Source: Flavobacterium sp. AED (GTDB lineage Bacteria > Bacteroidota > Bacteroidia > Flavobacteriales > Flavobacteriaceae). From it: a DNA stretch of 64,000 nucleotides. Below are positions 44,420 through 52,736 of the stretch, piece after piece; the first letter of the stretch is position 1; each line of letters begins with the position of its first letter. Where the stretch lies: the NCBI RefSeq assembly GCF_000812945.1, contig NZ_JSYM01000002.1, positions 372,001 through 436,000 on the forward strand. Reading direction: 5' to 3'. The notes beneath the pieces were generated by a model that made no database searches, was not told where the DNA came from, and saw only the letters and a program-made list of their open reading frames with translations. Both the position numbers and the translations under genes were made by a program.

Positions 44420-44977
44420 ATGGATATTATTTATCAAACTTGGCCTTGGTATGTTTCCGGGTTTTTAATAGGCATGATTATGCTTTGCCTGATTTATTTT
44501 GGAAAGACTTTTGGCATGTCTTCTAATTTGCGCTCGCTTTGTTCTATTGCTGGATTAGGCAAACGAGTAACGTTTTTTGATTTTGATTGGAAAGCCCAAC
44601 GGTGGAATTTAGTTGTGGTTATAGGAGCGATGTTAGGTGGTTTTGTAGCGGTTCATTTTATGAGTGATGCTTCAAATGTTGCTATAAACCCAAAAACTAT
44701 TGCACAGTTAGCACAATTGGGAATCGATGCTCCAAACGGAAAATTAATGCCAGAAGCACTCTTTGGAACACAGATTTGGGAATCTCCCAAAAGTATTTTT
44801 ATTCTTATAATTGGTGGAATTTTAATAGGTTTTGGCTCTCGTTATGCCGGAGGTTGTACTTCTGGACATGCTATATCTGGTTTAAGTAATTTACAACTTC
44901 CATCTTTGAAAGCCGTTATAGGATTTTTTGTTGGAGGGTTAATTATGGCTCATTTTTTATTACCCTTAATTTTTTAG
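44420..44977 (+). CDS. YeeE/YedE-family membrane protein, first half (sulfur-compound transporter)
   Basis: 185 residues with about five membrane helices. The signature GSRYAGGCTSGHAISGLSNL contains the conserved Cys of the YeeE (TsuA) family, which imports thiosulfate or related sulfur species. The family is often split into two short genes that together give the full channel; the second half follows after 3 bp. Confidence 0.9.
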   Translation: MDIIYQTWPWYVSGFLIGMIMLCLIYFGKTFGMSSNLRSLCSIAGLGKRVTFFDFDWKAQRWNLVVVIGAMLGGFVAVHFMSDASNVAINPKTIAQLAQLGIDAPNGKLMPEALFGTQIWESPKSIFILIIGGILIGFGSRYAGGCTSGHAISGLSNLQLPSLKAVIGFFVGGLIMAHFLLPLIF

Positions 44978-44980
44978 AAT

Positions 44981-45394
44981 ATGAACGTATTAAAATATTT
45001 ATTAGTTGGATTTGTTTTCGGAATTGTACTTACAAAATCGGAAGCAGTTTCCTGGTATCGCATTTATGAAATGTTTCAATTTCAATCCTTTCACATGTAC
45101 GGAATTATCGCGGTGGCTATTTTGACGGGAGTAATTGGCATCCAAATCATAAAAAGAAATAAACTAAAAGATGTAAAAGGTCAGCCAATAGAAATTTTGG
45201 ATAAAGAAAAAGGTTCCGCTAGATACTTGATTGGCGGATTGTTTTTTGGATTGGGTTGGGCACTTGTAGGTTCTTGTCCAGGTCCAATATTTATTCTAAT
45301 TGGTGCAGGTTTCTGGAGTGTGCTTTTAGTGCTTTTTGGTGCGTTGTTAGGTACCTTTATTTATGGATTATTAAAAGATAAATTACCTCATTAA
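44981..45394 (+). CDS. YeeE/YedE-family membrane protein, second half
   Basis: 137 residues, about four membrane helices. The signature FGLGWALVGSCPGPIFILIGAG holds the second conserved Cys (SCPGP) of the YeeE fold. Located 3 bp after its partner; the two products presumably assemble into one transporter. No rhodanese or sulfur-oxidation gene is adjacent. Confidence 0.9.
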   Translation: MNVLKYLLVGFVFGIVLTKSEAVSWYRIYEMFQFQSFHMYGIIAVAILTGVIGIQIIKRNKLKDVKGQPIEILDKEKGSARYLIGGLFFGLGWALVGSCPGPIFILIGAGFWSVLLVLFGALLGTFIYGLLKDKLPH

Positions 45395-45415
45395 TTTTAC
45401 TAAAAGTTAAATTTG

Positions 45416-45450
45416 AATAGCATTTTCTGAAAATGGAAATGCTATTTTTT
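45416..45450. terminator. Terminator between convergent YeeE pair and lysoplasmalogenase gene
   Basis: Stem AATAGCATTT / AAATGCTATT followed by a T run; it overlaps the last bases of the minus-strand gene ending at 45442. Confidence 0.75.
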
Positions 45451-46113
45451 TCTGTTTAATTTCAAAATACCAACTATAATCAAGTATTGAGCAAGCAGGT
45501 AGGTTGCCATTATCAGAAAAGAACTAAATCGAATGGGTTCATAAAATTTATTGAAAGCCAGAGTACTGTCTGAACATACAAAAATAACTGCGCCTAGTAA
45601 TACATAAGTCCCGGCAGGTTTATTCCATTTTAAATACCCTTTAAATGCGAATAAAAGCATAGTTGAGAGTATGATGGCATAAACAAAAACAGGAATTTTT
45701 AAGTCACCTAAAGTTGGTAATAATATTGATAACATTAGTATTAAATAGACTATAATAGCTGTTATTCCTACCCAGAAAACAGCTTTGTTTCTGGACGAAT
45801 TTATTCTTAATTGTTTACTGAATAAAACGATATAAGCGATATGAGAAATTAGGAATGCTACCAATCCAATTATGAAATAGATTTCGGCTTTGTAAGCAAA
45901 TAGTAAAACGACATCACCCATCCAAGAAAAAGTTAAGGCTACTAAAAGGAATTTTTTAGAAGGAAAATTGCCGCAGGAATAAACTGCAAGAAAAAGAAAA
46001 GGAATTAAAAAAGGTTTTATAAACCATGAAATATCTTCTCTTCCCAAAATAATAAATAAGAGATAAGCGAAACTGATTCCAATATAAGCTTTGAATGATA
46101 AGGTACTTCTCAT
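45442..46113 (-). CDS. YhhN/TMEM86-family membrane protein (lysoplasmalogenase-like)
   Basis: 223 residues, about eight membrane helices. FLIPFLFLAVYSCGNFPSKKFLLVALTFSWMGDVVLLF and, later, LLGAVIFVCSDSTLAFNKF are the two conserved acidic membrane motifs of the YhhN/TMEM86 family; the vertebrate members hydrolyse the vinyl-ether bond of lysoplasmalogens. It starts 15 bp after the stop of the oxygenase gene at 46129, so the two are co-transcribed. Substrate in this organism is unknown. Confidence 0.88.
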   Translation of the reverse strand: MRSTLSFKAYIGISFAYLLFIILGREDISWFIKPFLIPFLFLAVYSCGNFPSKKFLLVALTFSWMGDVVLLFAYKAEIYFIIGLVAFLISHIAYIVLFSKQLRINSSRNKAVFWVGITAIIVYLILMLSILLPTLGDLKIPVFVYAIILSTMLLFAFKGYLKWNKPAGTYVLLGAVIFVCSDSTLAFNKFYEPIRFSSFLIMATYLLAQYLIIVGILKLNRKK

Positions 46114-46128
46114 GAATTGTTTTTAAGA

Positions 46129-47394
46129 TTATGACGCTACTACTTTTTCTTTTTCGAAATTTACACTTACAAAGTAGACTGTGGCTATTAAGGATAACGT
46201 AAGATATCCAATTATGATATAATTTGCATAAGGGAAAAGCTGATTCATTGAAAACCAGTCTCCAAAATAAGCAATAATAGTTATCCCTAAAGCAAATCGG
46301 AGAATTTCCCAAAAGAGTGAAATTTTTCGGGTATCCATTAATTCAGTGTAGCTATAAACTGTTACAAAAATAAATGCGCCATATACAAACACATTGGGTA
46401 AACCAATTATTGCAATAAAGTTATATAAATAGCTGATAAATAATAAAGTAATTATAGCTTGAATCATGGACCAAAACATCAGTTTTTTAGAATGTTGGGT
46501 ACCGTATTTTTCAAAAGCATAAACATCTTTAATTTTGTGTACAGGATATTTTTCTTCAAAATTTTCTGGACGCCACCCCGTTGGTTTAAACCAAATAGTG
46601 AATTTATCTTTCCAGTTTTCAGCACGCCAAGCGTCGGTTATCAGTAGCCAAAGATGTTGAAAATTAATGCGGATGGGATTCCAGGTTTGTGCAGGTCTTG
46701 TGATTCCAAAAACTGGCGGAACTGATTCTAATTCTTCTTGAAATGTACCAAATAACTTATCCCAAATTATAAATATTTGGGAATGATTTTTATCCATATA
46801 TTCCGGATTAATGGCATGATGCACCCGATGATGAGAAGGGGAGACCAAGATATTTTCCAGAAAGCCAATTTTTTTAATGTGCTTGGTATGATACCAAAAT
46901 TGAAGAAATAAATGAATGGGTAGTGTAATCGCAATCACTTTTGAAGGAACTCCTAACAGAGCAGCAGGAATCAGTAGAAAAGTAAATAAATTCACAAAAC
47001 TGGATATGGGTTGGCGTAAAGCACAAGCTAAATTGAACTCTTCACTGCTGTGATGAATGGCATGCTTATTCCATAAAAAATTGATTTGATGAGAAAATCG
47101 ATGGCTCCAATAACCATAAAAATCAATAGCTATGAAACCAATGATATAAGCAAGAATGGTAGGTTTTAAATGGAAAATTGCAATTTTTGATGCGATCCAA
47201 TCGTAAGAAATAAGGGTGATGCTAAGTCCTAAAACATCTTTCAAGGAGTTGACCATTCCTGAACTTACGCTCGAAACTGAATCCATGTTAGGAGAAGTAT
47301 CTTCTCCTTTATAATGACCATATATTTTTTCTATTATGATTAATAGTAAAAAAATGGGCATTACAAAAACTAAAATTTTTCCGTATTCTTCCAT
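46129..47394 (-). CDS. Sterol desaturase/fatty acid hydroxylase superfamily, alkylglycerol monooxygenase-like
   Basis: 421 residues, several membrane helices at both ends. Di-iron histidine boxes: HRFSHQ, HAIHHSSEEFN and SPSHHRVHHAIN. The stretches HHSSEEFNLACALRQ, FWYHTKHIKKIGFLENILVS and FIIWDKLFGTFQEE closely resemble the vertebrate alkylglycerol monooxygenase TMEM195/AGMO (recalled, not searched), rather than the shorter sterol desaturases. AGMO cleaves O-alkyl ether lipids and needs tetrahydropterin. Downstream in the same operon is a TMEM86-like lysoplasmalogenase. Promoter box at 47414-47421. Confidence 0.88.
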   Translation of the reverse strand: MEEYGKILVFVMPIFLLLIIIEKIYGHYKGEDTSPNMDSVSSVSSGMVNSLKDVLGLSITLISYDWIASKIAIFHLKPTILAYIIGFIAIDFYGYWSHRFSHQINFLWNKHAIHHSSEEFNLACALRQPISSFVNLFTFLLIPAALLGVPSKVIAITLPIHLFLQFWYHTKHIKKIGFLENILVSPSHHRVHHAINPEYMDKNHSQIFIIWDKLFGTFQEELESVPPVFGITRPAQTWNPIRINFQHLWLLITDAWRAENWKDKFTIWFKPTGWRPENFEEKYPVHKIKDVYAFEKYGTQHSKKLMFWSMIQAIITLLFISYLYNFIAIIGLPNVFVYGAFIFVTVYSYTELMDTRKISLFWEILRFALGITIIAYFGDWFSMNQLFPYANYIIIGYLTLSLIATVYFVSVNFEKEKVVAS

Positions 47395-47413
47395 AAAAGC
47401 CTGGTGTATTGTT

Positions 47414-47421
47414 CAAATATA
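47414..47421 (-). promoter_or_regulatory. Predicted -7 box of the AGMO-like/TMEM86-like operon
   Basis: TATATTTG on the minus strand, 20 bp before the start at 47394. Confidence 0.5.
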
Positions 47422-47489
47422 TAATAAAAGTATATATTTTTTGAATTATTTGCAATAATTCTATAACAGGCTATGAGATTTAAATACGG

Positions 47490-47765
47490 CTATATAATTT
47501 CAGCACTTAATCCAGCTTCCAATAGTTGGGTACATTGTGGTTTTAGCTTATCATATGGACCTGTTTTTACAGTACATTTTCCATTATAATGAACAATCAA
47601 TGAACATTGTTCCGCTTGTTCTGCAGTGTGATTGCAAACGCGTATTAAAGTTTCTATAACATGGTCAAAAGTGTTTACATCATCATTATAAACAATAATT
47701 TCGTTATTAATGGATATAATTTCTTTTACACTGACTCTTTCTCTTACTTTTTCTTTGGTACTCAT
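47490..47765 (-). CDS. clpS: ATP-dependent Clp protease adaptor ClpS
   Basis: 91 residues. IIVYNDDVNTFDHVIETLIRVCNHTAEQAEQC is the ClpS core that binds N-degron residues and docks on ClpA/C, delivering substrates to ClpP. Ends with the CTVKTGPYDKL segment typical of the family. Last gene of a run prmA - methyltransferase - clpS. Confidence 0.95.
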   Translation of the reverse strand: MSTKEKVRERVSVKEIISINNEIIVYNDDVNTFDHVIETLIRVCNHTAEQAEQCSLIVHYNGKCTVKTGPYDKLKPQCTQLLEAGLSAEII

Positions 47766-47805
47766 TTTTAGATACTTTGGGGGTTAAATAAAAATATAGT
47801 TTAAT

Positions 47806-48417
47806 TTATCTTTTCCTAAAAACACAGAATATAAAGTTTTGTGTTGTTTCAAATGGGGTAATATGATCTTCATTTATGCATTTTAATTTTTCAAACGTTG
47901 CTTGAAATTGATTTTCTAGAGTTGTTTCGGTATATTGTTTGATTTCAAGTCCGCTACATTTCATAGGACCTTTATCTGAAAACGTACCAATAATCAAAAA
48001 ACTGGAAATCCATTTTTCAGCAATTTTAATGTAACTATTTATCGGGGCATCACTAGTCAAAAAATGAAAGGTAGCTCGGTCATGCCAGATATCGTAAGTA
48101 GTTATTGGTTTGAATTCTGTTATATCTGAAACAATCCAAGTTACTTTTTCAGCCTTTTTTCCCAGACGAATTTTGACCCGTTCTAAAGCATTTGCCGAAA
48201 TATCTAAAACGGTTATATTTTCATAACCGTCTTCCAATAAAAAATCAACAAGTTTGCTATCGCCACCACCTATATCAATAATCTTTGCCGATTTACCTAA
48301 ATTGGTTTGTCGAATAAAATCAAGTGATATTTTAGGATTTTCCTGAGTCCAGCTTACTTCATTGGGTTGTTTCGTTTCATAAACAGTTTCCCAATGATTT
48401 TTTTTGTTGATTTCCAT
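47806..48417 (-). CDS. Class I SAM-dependent methyltransferase
   Basis: 203 residues. N-terminal HWETVYETKQPNEVSWTQ, SAM motif I KIIDIGGGDSKLVDFLLEDG, motif II VLDISANALERVK, and WIVSDITEF with YDIWHDRATFHFL. The type-12 methyltransferase fold is clear but the substrate (small molecule rather than rRNA) is not known. Placed between prmA and clpS with short gaps (17 and 40 bp), so co-transcribed. Confidence 0.85.
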   Translation of the reverse strand: MEINKKNHWETVYETKQPNEVSWTQENPKISLDFIRQTNLGKSAKIIDIGGGDSKLVDFLLEDGYENITVLDISANALERVKIRLGKKAEKVTWIVSDITEFKPITTYDIWHDRATFHFLTSDAPINSYIKIAEKWISSFLIIGTFSDKGPMKCSGLEIKQYTETTLENQFQATFEKLKCINEDHITPFETTQNFIFCVFRKR

Positions 48418-48434
48418 CTAGTTGATTTTCAATA

Positions 48435-49268
48435 CTAATTTACGTATTTTAAAGAAACCCAGTTGTTTCTTTCGAATTTTTTAACATAAGTTAAACCTTT
48501 TTCCGTACAAGAAGCGTCAATAAATGGGATGTCTTCTACATAGAAACCGCTTAATAGTAAGGTTCCTTTTGGATTCAAACAATCTACATAACTTTGCATA
48601 TCGTTCAACAAAATATTTCTATTGATGTTAGCAATTATCAAATCATATTTTTTGTCTTTCAACAAAGCGGCATCACCTTCATAAACTGTAATATGTTCAC
48701 AATTATTGCGTTCTGCATTTTCGATAGAATTCAAATAACACCAATTGTCAATATCAATGGCATCAATTGGTTGGGCTCCTTTCATTTCGGCAAGAATAGC
48801 CAAAATTGCTGTCCCACAACCCATATCAAGTGTTTTTAAACCAGTAACATCGATTTCCAATAAATGTTGAATCATCATGTGAGTGGTTTCGTGATGACCG
48901 GTTCCAAAACTCATTTTTGGTTCAATTACAATATCAAATTCGGCATCCGTTTTTGGATGAAAAGGAGCGCGTACATGACAATTTCCATCTACATCGATTG
49001 GTTCAAAATTCTTTTCCCATTCCTCATTCCAGTTCACTTGCTCTATTTCTTCGAAAGTATAGTCAATTTTAAATTCCTCTGATTGCAAAATTTGAATTTC
49101 ATCAAGAATCATTTCATCCCATAAATCCTTTTGCACAAAAGCAGAAACACCTGTTTCGGTTTCGGTAAAACTTTCAAAAGCTTTTTCTCCTAATTGAGCA
49201 ATTAATATTTCTGAACCTAATTCTTTTGGTTCTATGGTAAAATGATATCCGATATAAATGTTTGACAT
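48435..49268 (-). CDS. prmA: Ribosomal protein L11 methyltransferase
   Basis: 277 residues. Substrate-recognition domain at the N-terminus, linker, then the methyltransferase domain with DPKMSFGTGHHETT-type sequence (here IEPKMSFGTGHHETTHMM), SAM motif LDMGCGTAILAILAEMKG, and DLIIANINRNILL (the NI-N motif). Trimethylates L11. First gene of an operon ending in clpS; promoter box TACCTTTG at 49285-49292. Confidence 0.95.
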   Translation of the reverse strand: MSNIYIGYHFTIEPKELGSEILIAQLGEKAFESFTETETGVSAFVQKDLWDEMILDEIQILQSEEFKIDYTFEEIEQVNWNEEWEKNFEPIDVDGNCHVRAPFHPKTDAEFDIVIEPKMSFGTGHHETTHMMIQHLLEIDVTGLKTLDMGCGTAILAILAEMKGAQPIDAIDIDNWCYLNSIENAERNNCEHITVYEGDAALLKDKKYDLIIANINRNILLNDMQSYVDCLNPKGTLLLSGFYVEDIPFIDASCTEKGLTYVKKFERNNWVSLKYVN

Positions 49269-49284
49269 GTTTATTTTTTTTTGG

Positions 49285-49292
49285 CAAAGGTA
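49285..49292 (-). promoter_or_regulatory. Predicted -7 box of prmA
   Basis: TACCTTTG on the minus strand, 17 bp before the prmA start. Confidence 0.45.
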
Positions 49293-49323
49293 GTATTATC
49301 TCTTTTTATTGAAGAATTAAAAC

Positions 49324-49357
49324 AAAAAAAGGCTTGATAAAATATCAAACCTTTTTT
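49324..49357 (-). terminator. Terminator after tpiA
   Basis: Stem AAAAAAAGG-C-TTGATA / TATCAA-A-CCTTTTTT (one mismatch), 19 bp beyond the tpiA stop, between tpiA and the prmA promoter. Confidence 0.8.
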
Positions 49358-49375
49358 AAAATTGTATGTAAAAAA

Positions 49376-50128
49376 TTATATTGCGCTCACAACAGCAACA
49401 AAATCATCTGCTTTTAGAGCAGCTCCACCGATAAGACCTCCGTCTACATCTGGTTTAGAGAAAATTTCTTTTGCATTTTCTGGTTTTACACTTCCACCGT
49501 AAAGAATAGAAACATCATCAGCGATGTCGCTTCCAAAAGCTTTACGTACCGTTTCTCTGATGAATTCGTGCATTTCTTGAGCTTGTTCCGGAGAAGCTGT
49601 TTCTCCAGTTCCAATTGCCCAAACTGGCTCGTATGCTAAAACAACATTTGCCCAGTCTTTAGCTTCAATCTGAAACAATCCATCACGCAATTGATTTTCA
49701 ACGATATTGAAATGGTTTTTAGATTGACGGTCTTTCAGCTCTTCACCAAAACAGAAAATAACAGTCATGTCATGTTCTAAAGCTGTATTTACTTTACTTG
49801 CAATTAAAGCATCTGTTTCATTAAAAATTGCTCTACGCTCTGAATGTCCAAGAATTACTATATTTACACCAACACTTTTAAGCATATCAGCAGAAATTTC
49901 GCCTGTAAAAGCACCACTTTCAGCTTGATGTACATTTTGAGCAGCCACATCAATATTTGTAAATTCTAAATGATCAACAGCAGAAGCTAGGTTAACAAAA
50001 GTTGGAGCTACAATTACCTGTGCTTTAGTTTCTGTTGGGATTTTTGCAATTAATTCATTCAATAAATCTTCAGTCTGTTCTGCGTTTTTATGCATTTTCC
50101 AGTTTCCTGCTACAATCTTCTTTCTCAT
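49376..50128 (-). CDS. tpiA: Triosephosphate isomerase
   Basis: Interconverts dihydroxyacetone phosphate and glyceraldehyde 3-phosphate. 250 residues with KIVAGNWKMHKN, the catalytic His in VILGHSERR, the catalytic Glu and flexible loop in AYEPVWAIGTGETASPEQ, and ILYGGSVKPEN for phosphate binding. Housekeeping glycolytic gene; the uronate operon feeds G3P into it. Confidence 0.97.
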   Translation of the reverse strand: MRKKIVAGNWKMHKNAEQTEDLLNELIAKIPTETKAQVIVAPTFVNLASAVDHLEFTNIDVAAQNVHQAESGAFTGEISADMLKSVGVNIVILGHSERRAIFNETDALIASKVNTALEHDMTVIFCFGEELKDRQSKNHFNIVENQLRDGLFQIEAKDWANVVLAYEPVWAIGTGETASPEQAQEMHEFIRETVRKAFGSDIADDVSILYGGSVKPENAKEIFSKPDVDGGLIGGAALKADDFVAVVSAI

Positions 50129-50180
50129 TTTGTTGTTTTTTATTTTAGTTAGGTAGTTTTTTTTGAAATGAATACTGCTA

Positions 50181-50675
50181 TTATTTCAATTTTTTTAAAG
50201 TTTCATTTATTAAGTCAAAATCAGTTTCTATCGCACGATATAAAACTATTTTTCCTGTTTTGTCAATGATGATGTACCTTGGAATCCAATCCAAATCAAT
50301 TGCTTTTCCGAATACACCTTTCATTTGGTCATTTGCCATGAAATGATCTCCTTTTAATTCGTGTTTTTCAATACCAACTTTCCATTTATCGGCAGCTTTG
50401 TCCATAGAAATAAACACATAAGCTACATCAGGATTATTAGCCTGTAATTCTTTAATTTTCGGCATTGCTTTTACGCAATCTCCGCACCAAGATGCCCAAA
50501 CTTCAATTACTAAAGTTTTGCCTTTGTGCTTTTTTAAAATGTTCTTAAAAGCAACTTGGCTTCCATCAGTTGACAATAATGTTTCTGATAACGCTTCTTT
50601 GGAAAATGCTGTTTTTTGGGCTTGCGTACAAGAAAATGTAACGAAAGCAATGAATAAAACGAATATTTTTTTCAT
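50181..50675 (-). CDS. TlpA/ResA-family thioredoxin-like protein, exported
   Basis: 164 residues. Signal or lipoprotein-type leader (MKKIFVLFIAFVTFSCTQAQ), thioredoxin fold with active-site C64-G-D-C67 in WASWCGDCVKAMPKIKEL and the cis-proline region LDWIPRYIIIDKTGKIVLY. Periplasmic or envelope thiol-disulfide reductase. It is 52 bp downstream of tpiA's start region on the same strand, with its own promoter box (50692-50699). Confidence 0.9.
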   Translation of the reverse strand: MKKIFVLFIAFVTFSCTQAQKTAFSKEALSETLLSTDGSQVAFKNILKKHKGKTLVIEVWASWCGDCVKAMPKIKELQANNPDVAYVFISMDKAADKWKVGIEKHELKGDHFMANDQMKGVFGKAIDLDWIPRYIIIDKTGKIVLYRAIETDFDLINETLKKLK

Positions 50676-50691
50676 TTTTTATAATTTGGAA

Positions 50692-50699
50692 CAAAGTTA
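50692..50699 (-). promoter_or_regulatory. Predicted -7 box of the TlpA-like gene
   Basis: TAACTTTG on the minus strand, 17 bp before the start at 50675. Confidence 0.5.
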
Positions 50700-50947
50700 A
50701 ACAAACAATTTGATTGAGGAATAGAGATTGACGAATTTTGAATTCTCGGCTATTATATCACAAAAAATGATTTTTTTGTAATGATAAAAGTAGTGAAATC
50801 GTAATAGTTAACTGTTAAATGGAGCGTTTATTGAAATAAATTAAAAGAAGGCCTTTCAAAGTAAGCTAATTTATCCATTTTCAAGTGATATTCCAGTATA
50901 ATGCAATACTAAATTGGACAAGATTTATAAGAGTATATAAAATAATT

Positions 50948-50987
50948 AAAGGTCTAAAATTACCAGTTTCAGTAACTTTAAACCTTT
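50948..50987 (-). terminator. Hairpin after the BT_3928-like gene
   Basis: Arms 50948-50963 and 50972-50987 pair at 14 of 16 positions (AAAGGTYTAAARTTAC type) around an eight-base loop, directly beyond the stop at 50991, with an AT-rich exit. Confidence 0.6.
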
Positions 50988-50990
50988 TAT

Positions 50991-52091
50991 TTATAGCTTT
51001 AAATCTTTAATATCATTATAATGTACTTTTTGTAAAATAGTCCCTTTTTCAAGAACCACAATGCTAGGATTGGCTCTTTCGATAGTTTTTAAAGCAGTGG
51101 CATCACAGAAATAAAAATCGAATGTCATCCCGAATTCTTTTTTCGATTTGGCAATTTCTTCCGGTGATGAAGCTGTCATTCCTATCACTTTATACCCTTT
51201 TGCTTTAGCTTCCTGATTCAATTTCTCTAATTTCATTAGACCTTCTTTATCAGCATGAACTAAATCATAAGCCACAATCATGACTAATTTTGGCACATCT
51301 AAAAATTCATCTTTATAATCAGATCCGTCTTTTTCCATGGCAAAATCATGAATAGGAGGAACGTAACCTTCCGTAATCACTTTGTCTTTTCTGTCTACAA
51401 ATGTGGCTCCTTCAGGTAGTGCCATCAAATCCTTTTCAGTGAATTCTTTGTCAACACCATTTACTTTGTAGATAAAAATCATTTCGACAACGCTTTTTGG
51501 TGCATTATCAGGAATTTTCATTCCTTTTTGGATATTAGTTCCTACTTTATATGGACGAAAATCGATTATAGGTAAATGATTGATAACCCAATAGCCCATA
51601 AATACACAGGAAGCAATACTTGCAAAAGCCAATATGTTTTGAAAAGTATTTCCAAATAACGGTTTTACCAATTTTCTATTGAAAAATAGAATCAGAATAA
51701 AAAGTAATAAAACGACATCTTTAGTAAAAGATTGCCATGGTGTAATGTGTAAAGCATCACCAAAACAACCGCAGTCTCTCACAACATCAAAATAGGCGGA
51801 ATAAAACGTAAGGAAAGTGAAAAATACAATCAATAATAACAAACTGTTAATCGTAAATTTTGATTTGTAACCAATGAGCAACATAACACCCAAAACAACT
51901 TCAAGAATAACCAAAAACAAAGCAATCGCTAATGCAAATGGTACTAAGAAAGGCATGTTAAAAACGGGTTCACCAAAATATTCAGCCAGTTTGTAAGAAA
52001 AACCAATTGGGTCGTTCAGCTTTATTAATCCCGAAATGATAAATAAGATTCCAACGAAAATTCGGGAGAATTGAGTAATTATATTTTTCAT
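50991..52091 (-). CDS. BT_3928-like membrane protein: DoxX domain plus thioredoxin-like C-terminal domain
   Basis: 366 residues. Four N-terminal membrane helices of DoxX type (ISGLIKLNDPIGFSYKLAEY; DCGCFGDALHITPWQSFTKD), then an exported domain of about 170 residues with a thioredoxin-like fold (KGYKVIGMTASSPEEIAKSK; IVVLEKGTILQKVHY) but no CxxC. This fusion is widespread in Bacteroidota; the function is unknown, perhaps redox or quinone-linked. Directly downstream of the DUF1599 gene (9 bp). Confidence 0.85.
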   Translation of the reverse strand: MKNIITQFSRIFVGILFIISGLIKLNDPIGFSYKLAEYFGEPVFNMPFLVPFALAIALFLVILEVVLGVMLLIGYKSKFTINSLLLLIVFFTFLTFYSAYFDVVRDCGCFGDALHITPWQSFTKDVVLLLFILILFFNRKLVKPLFGNTFQNILAFASIASCVFMGYWVINHLPIIDFRPYKVGTNIQKGMKIPDNAPKSVVEMIFIYKVNGVDKEFTEKDLMALPEGATFVDRKDKVITEGYVPPIHDFAMEKDGSDYKDEFLDVPKLVMIVAYDLVHADKEGLMKLEKLNQEAKAKGYKVIGMTASSPEEIAKSKKEFGMTFDFYFCDATALKTIERANPSIVVLEKGTILQKVHYNDIKDLKL

Positions 52092-52100
52092 AGTTTTATT

Positions 52101-52649
52101 TTAATTTTTATTTCCAAAGCCCATTAAAATCAATGCGAAAATAGAATAATTAATCATATCCTGATAATTGGCATCAATGCCTTCAGAAACCAATGTTTTT
52201 CCTTTATTATCTTCTATTTGTTTCACACGAAGTAGTTTTTGCAAAATCAAATCCGTAAGCGAACTGACACGCATATCGCGCCAAGCTTCACCATAATCAT
52301 GATTTTTGGCTTCCATTAAATCTTTGGTCAGTTTAACTTTGGCATCGTATAATTCGGTTGCTTTTAAAACCTCTAAATCAGGTTGGTCTGCAACGCCTAA
52401 CTCCAATTGGATTAATGCCATGATGGAATAATTGATAATTCCGATGAATTCACTTGTTTCATCTTCGTCAATTTTACGAACTTCATTTTCTTGTAAACTT
52501 CGTATTCTTTGGGCTTTAATGTAGATTTGATCCGTCAGCGATGGCAATCTTAAAATACGCCATGCACATCCGTAATCTTTCATTTTATTGATAAACAACG
52601 AACGACAAATCGCAATCACAGTATCATATTCCTTTGAAGTATTCTTCAT
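52101..52649 (-). CDS. DUF1599 domain protein
   Basis: 182 residues with two similar halves: MKDYGCAWRILRLPSLTDQIYIKA and KNHDYGEAWRDMRVSSLTDLILQK, the duplicated DUF1599 motif, probably a small helical fold of nucleotide-pyrophosphohydrolase or unknown type. ATG at 52649 is chosen: an upstream in-frame start (52760) would overlap the divergent folP gene and add 37 atypical residues, and a minus-strand promoter box (52679-52686) lies between them. Co-transcribed with the BT_3928-like gene. Confidence 0.82.
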   Translation of the reverse strand: MKNTSKEYDTVIAICRSLFINKMKDYGCAWRILRLPSLTDQIYIKAQRIRSLQENEVRKIDEDETSEFIGIINYSIMALIQLELGVADQPDLEVLKATELYDAKVKLTKDLMEAKNHDYGEAWRDMRVSSLTDLILQKLLRVKQIEDNKGKTLVSEGIDANYQDMINYSIFALILMGFGNKN

Positions 52650-52657
52650 TATTGGTG

Positions 52658-52665
52658 TATATTTG
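52658..52665 (+). promoter_or_regulatory. Predicted -7 box of folP
   Basis: TATATTTG on the plus strand, 72 bp upstream of the folP start, interleaved with the divergent promoter of the DUF1599 gene. Confidence 0.45.
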
Positions 52666-52678
52666 TCTAAAATTTTTT

Positions 52679-52686
52679 CAAAAATA
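52679..52686 (-). promoter_or_regulatory. Predicted -7 box of the DUF1599 gene
   Basis: TATTTTTG on the minus strand, 30 bp before the start at 52649; supports that start. Confidence 0.45.
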
Positions 52687-52736
52687 ACATATTTTTTTTG
52701 ATTGTAGAATTTTGAAGTCTTTAAAACTGTAAACAA

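Larger units (their letters stand above)
50676..50990. other. Gene-free intergenic region
   Basis: 315 bp without a credible gene. It has the -7 box of the TlpA-like gene (50692-50699) and, at the far end, a hairpin after the BT_3928-like gene (50948-50987). Nothing else recognisable. Confidence 0.7.
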
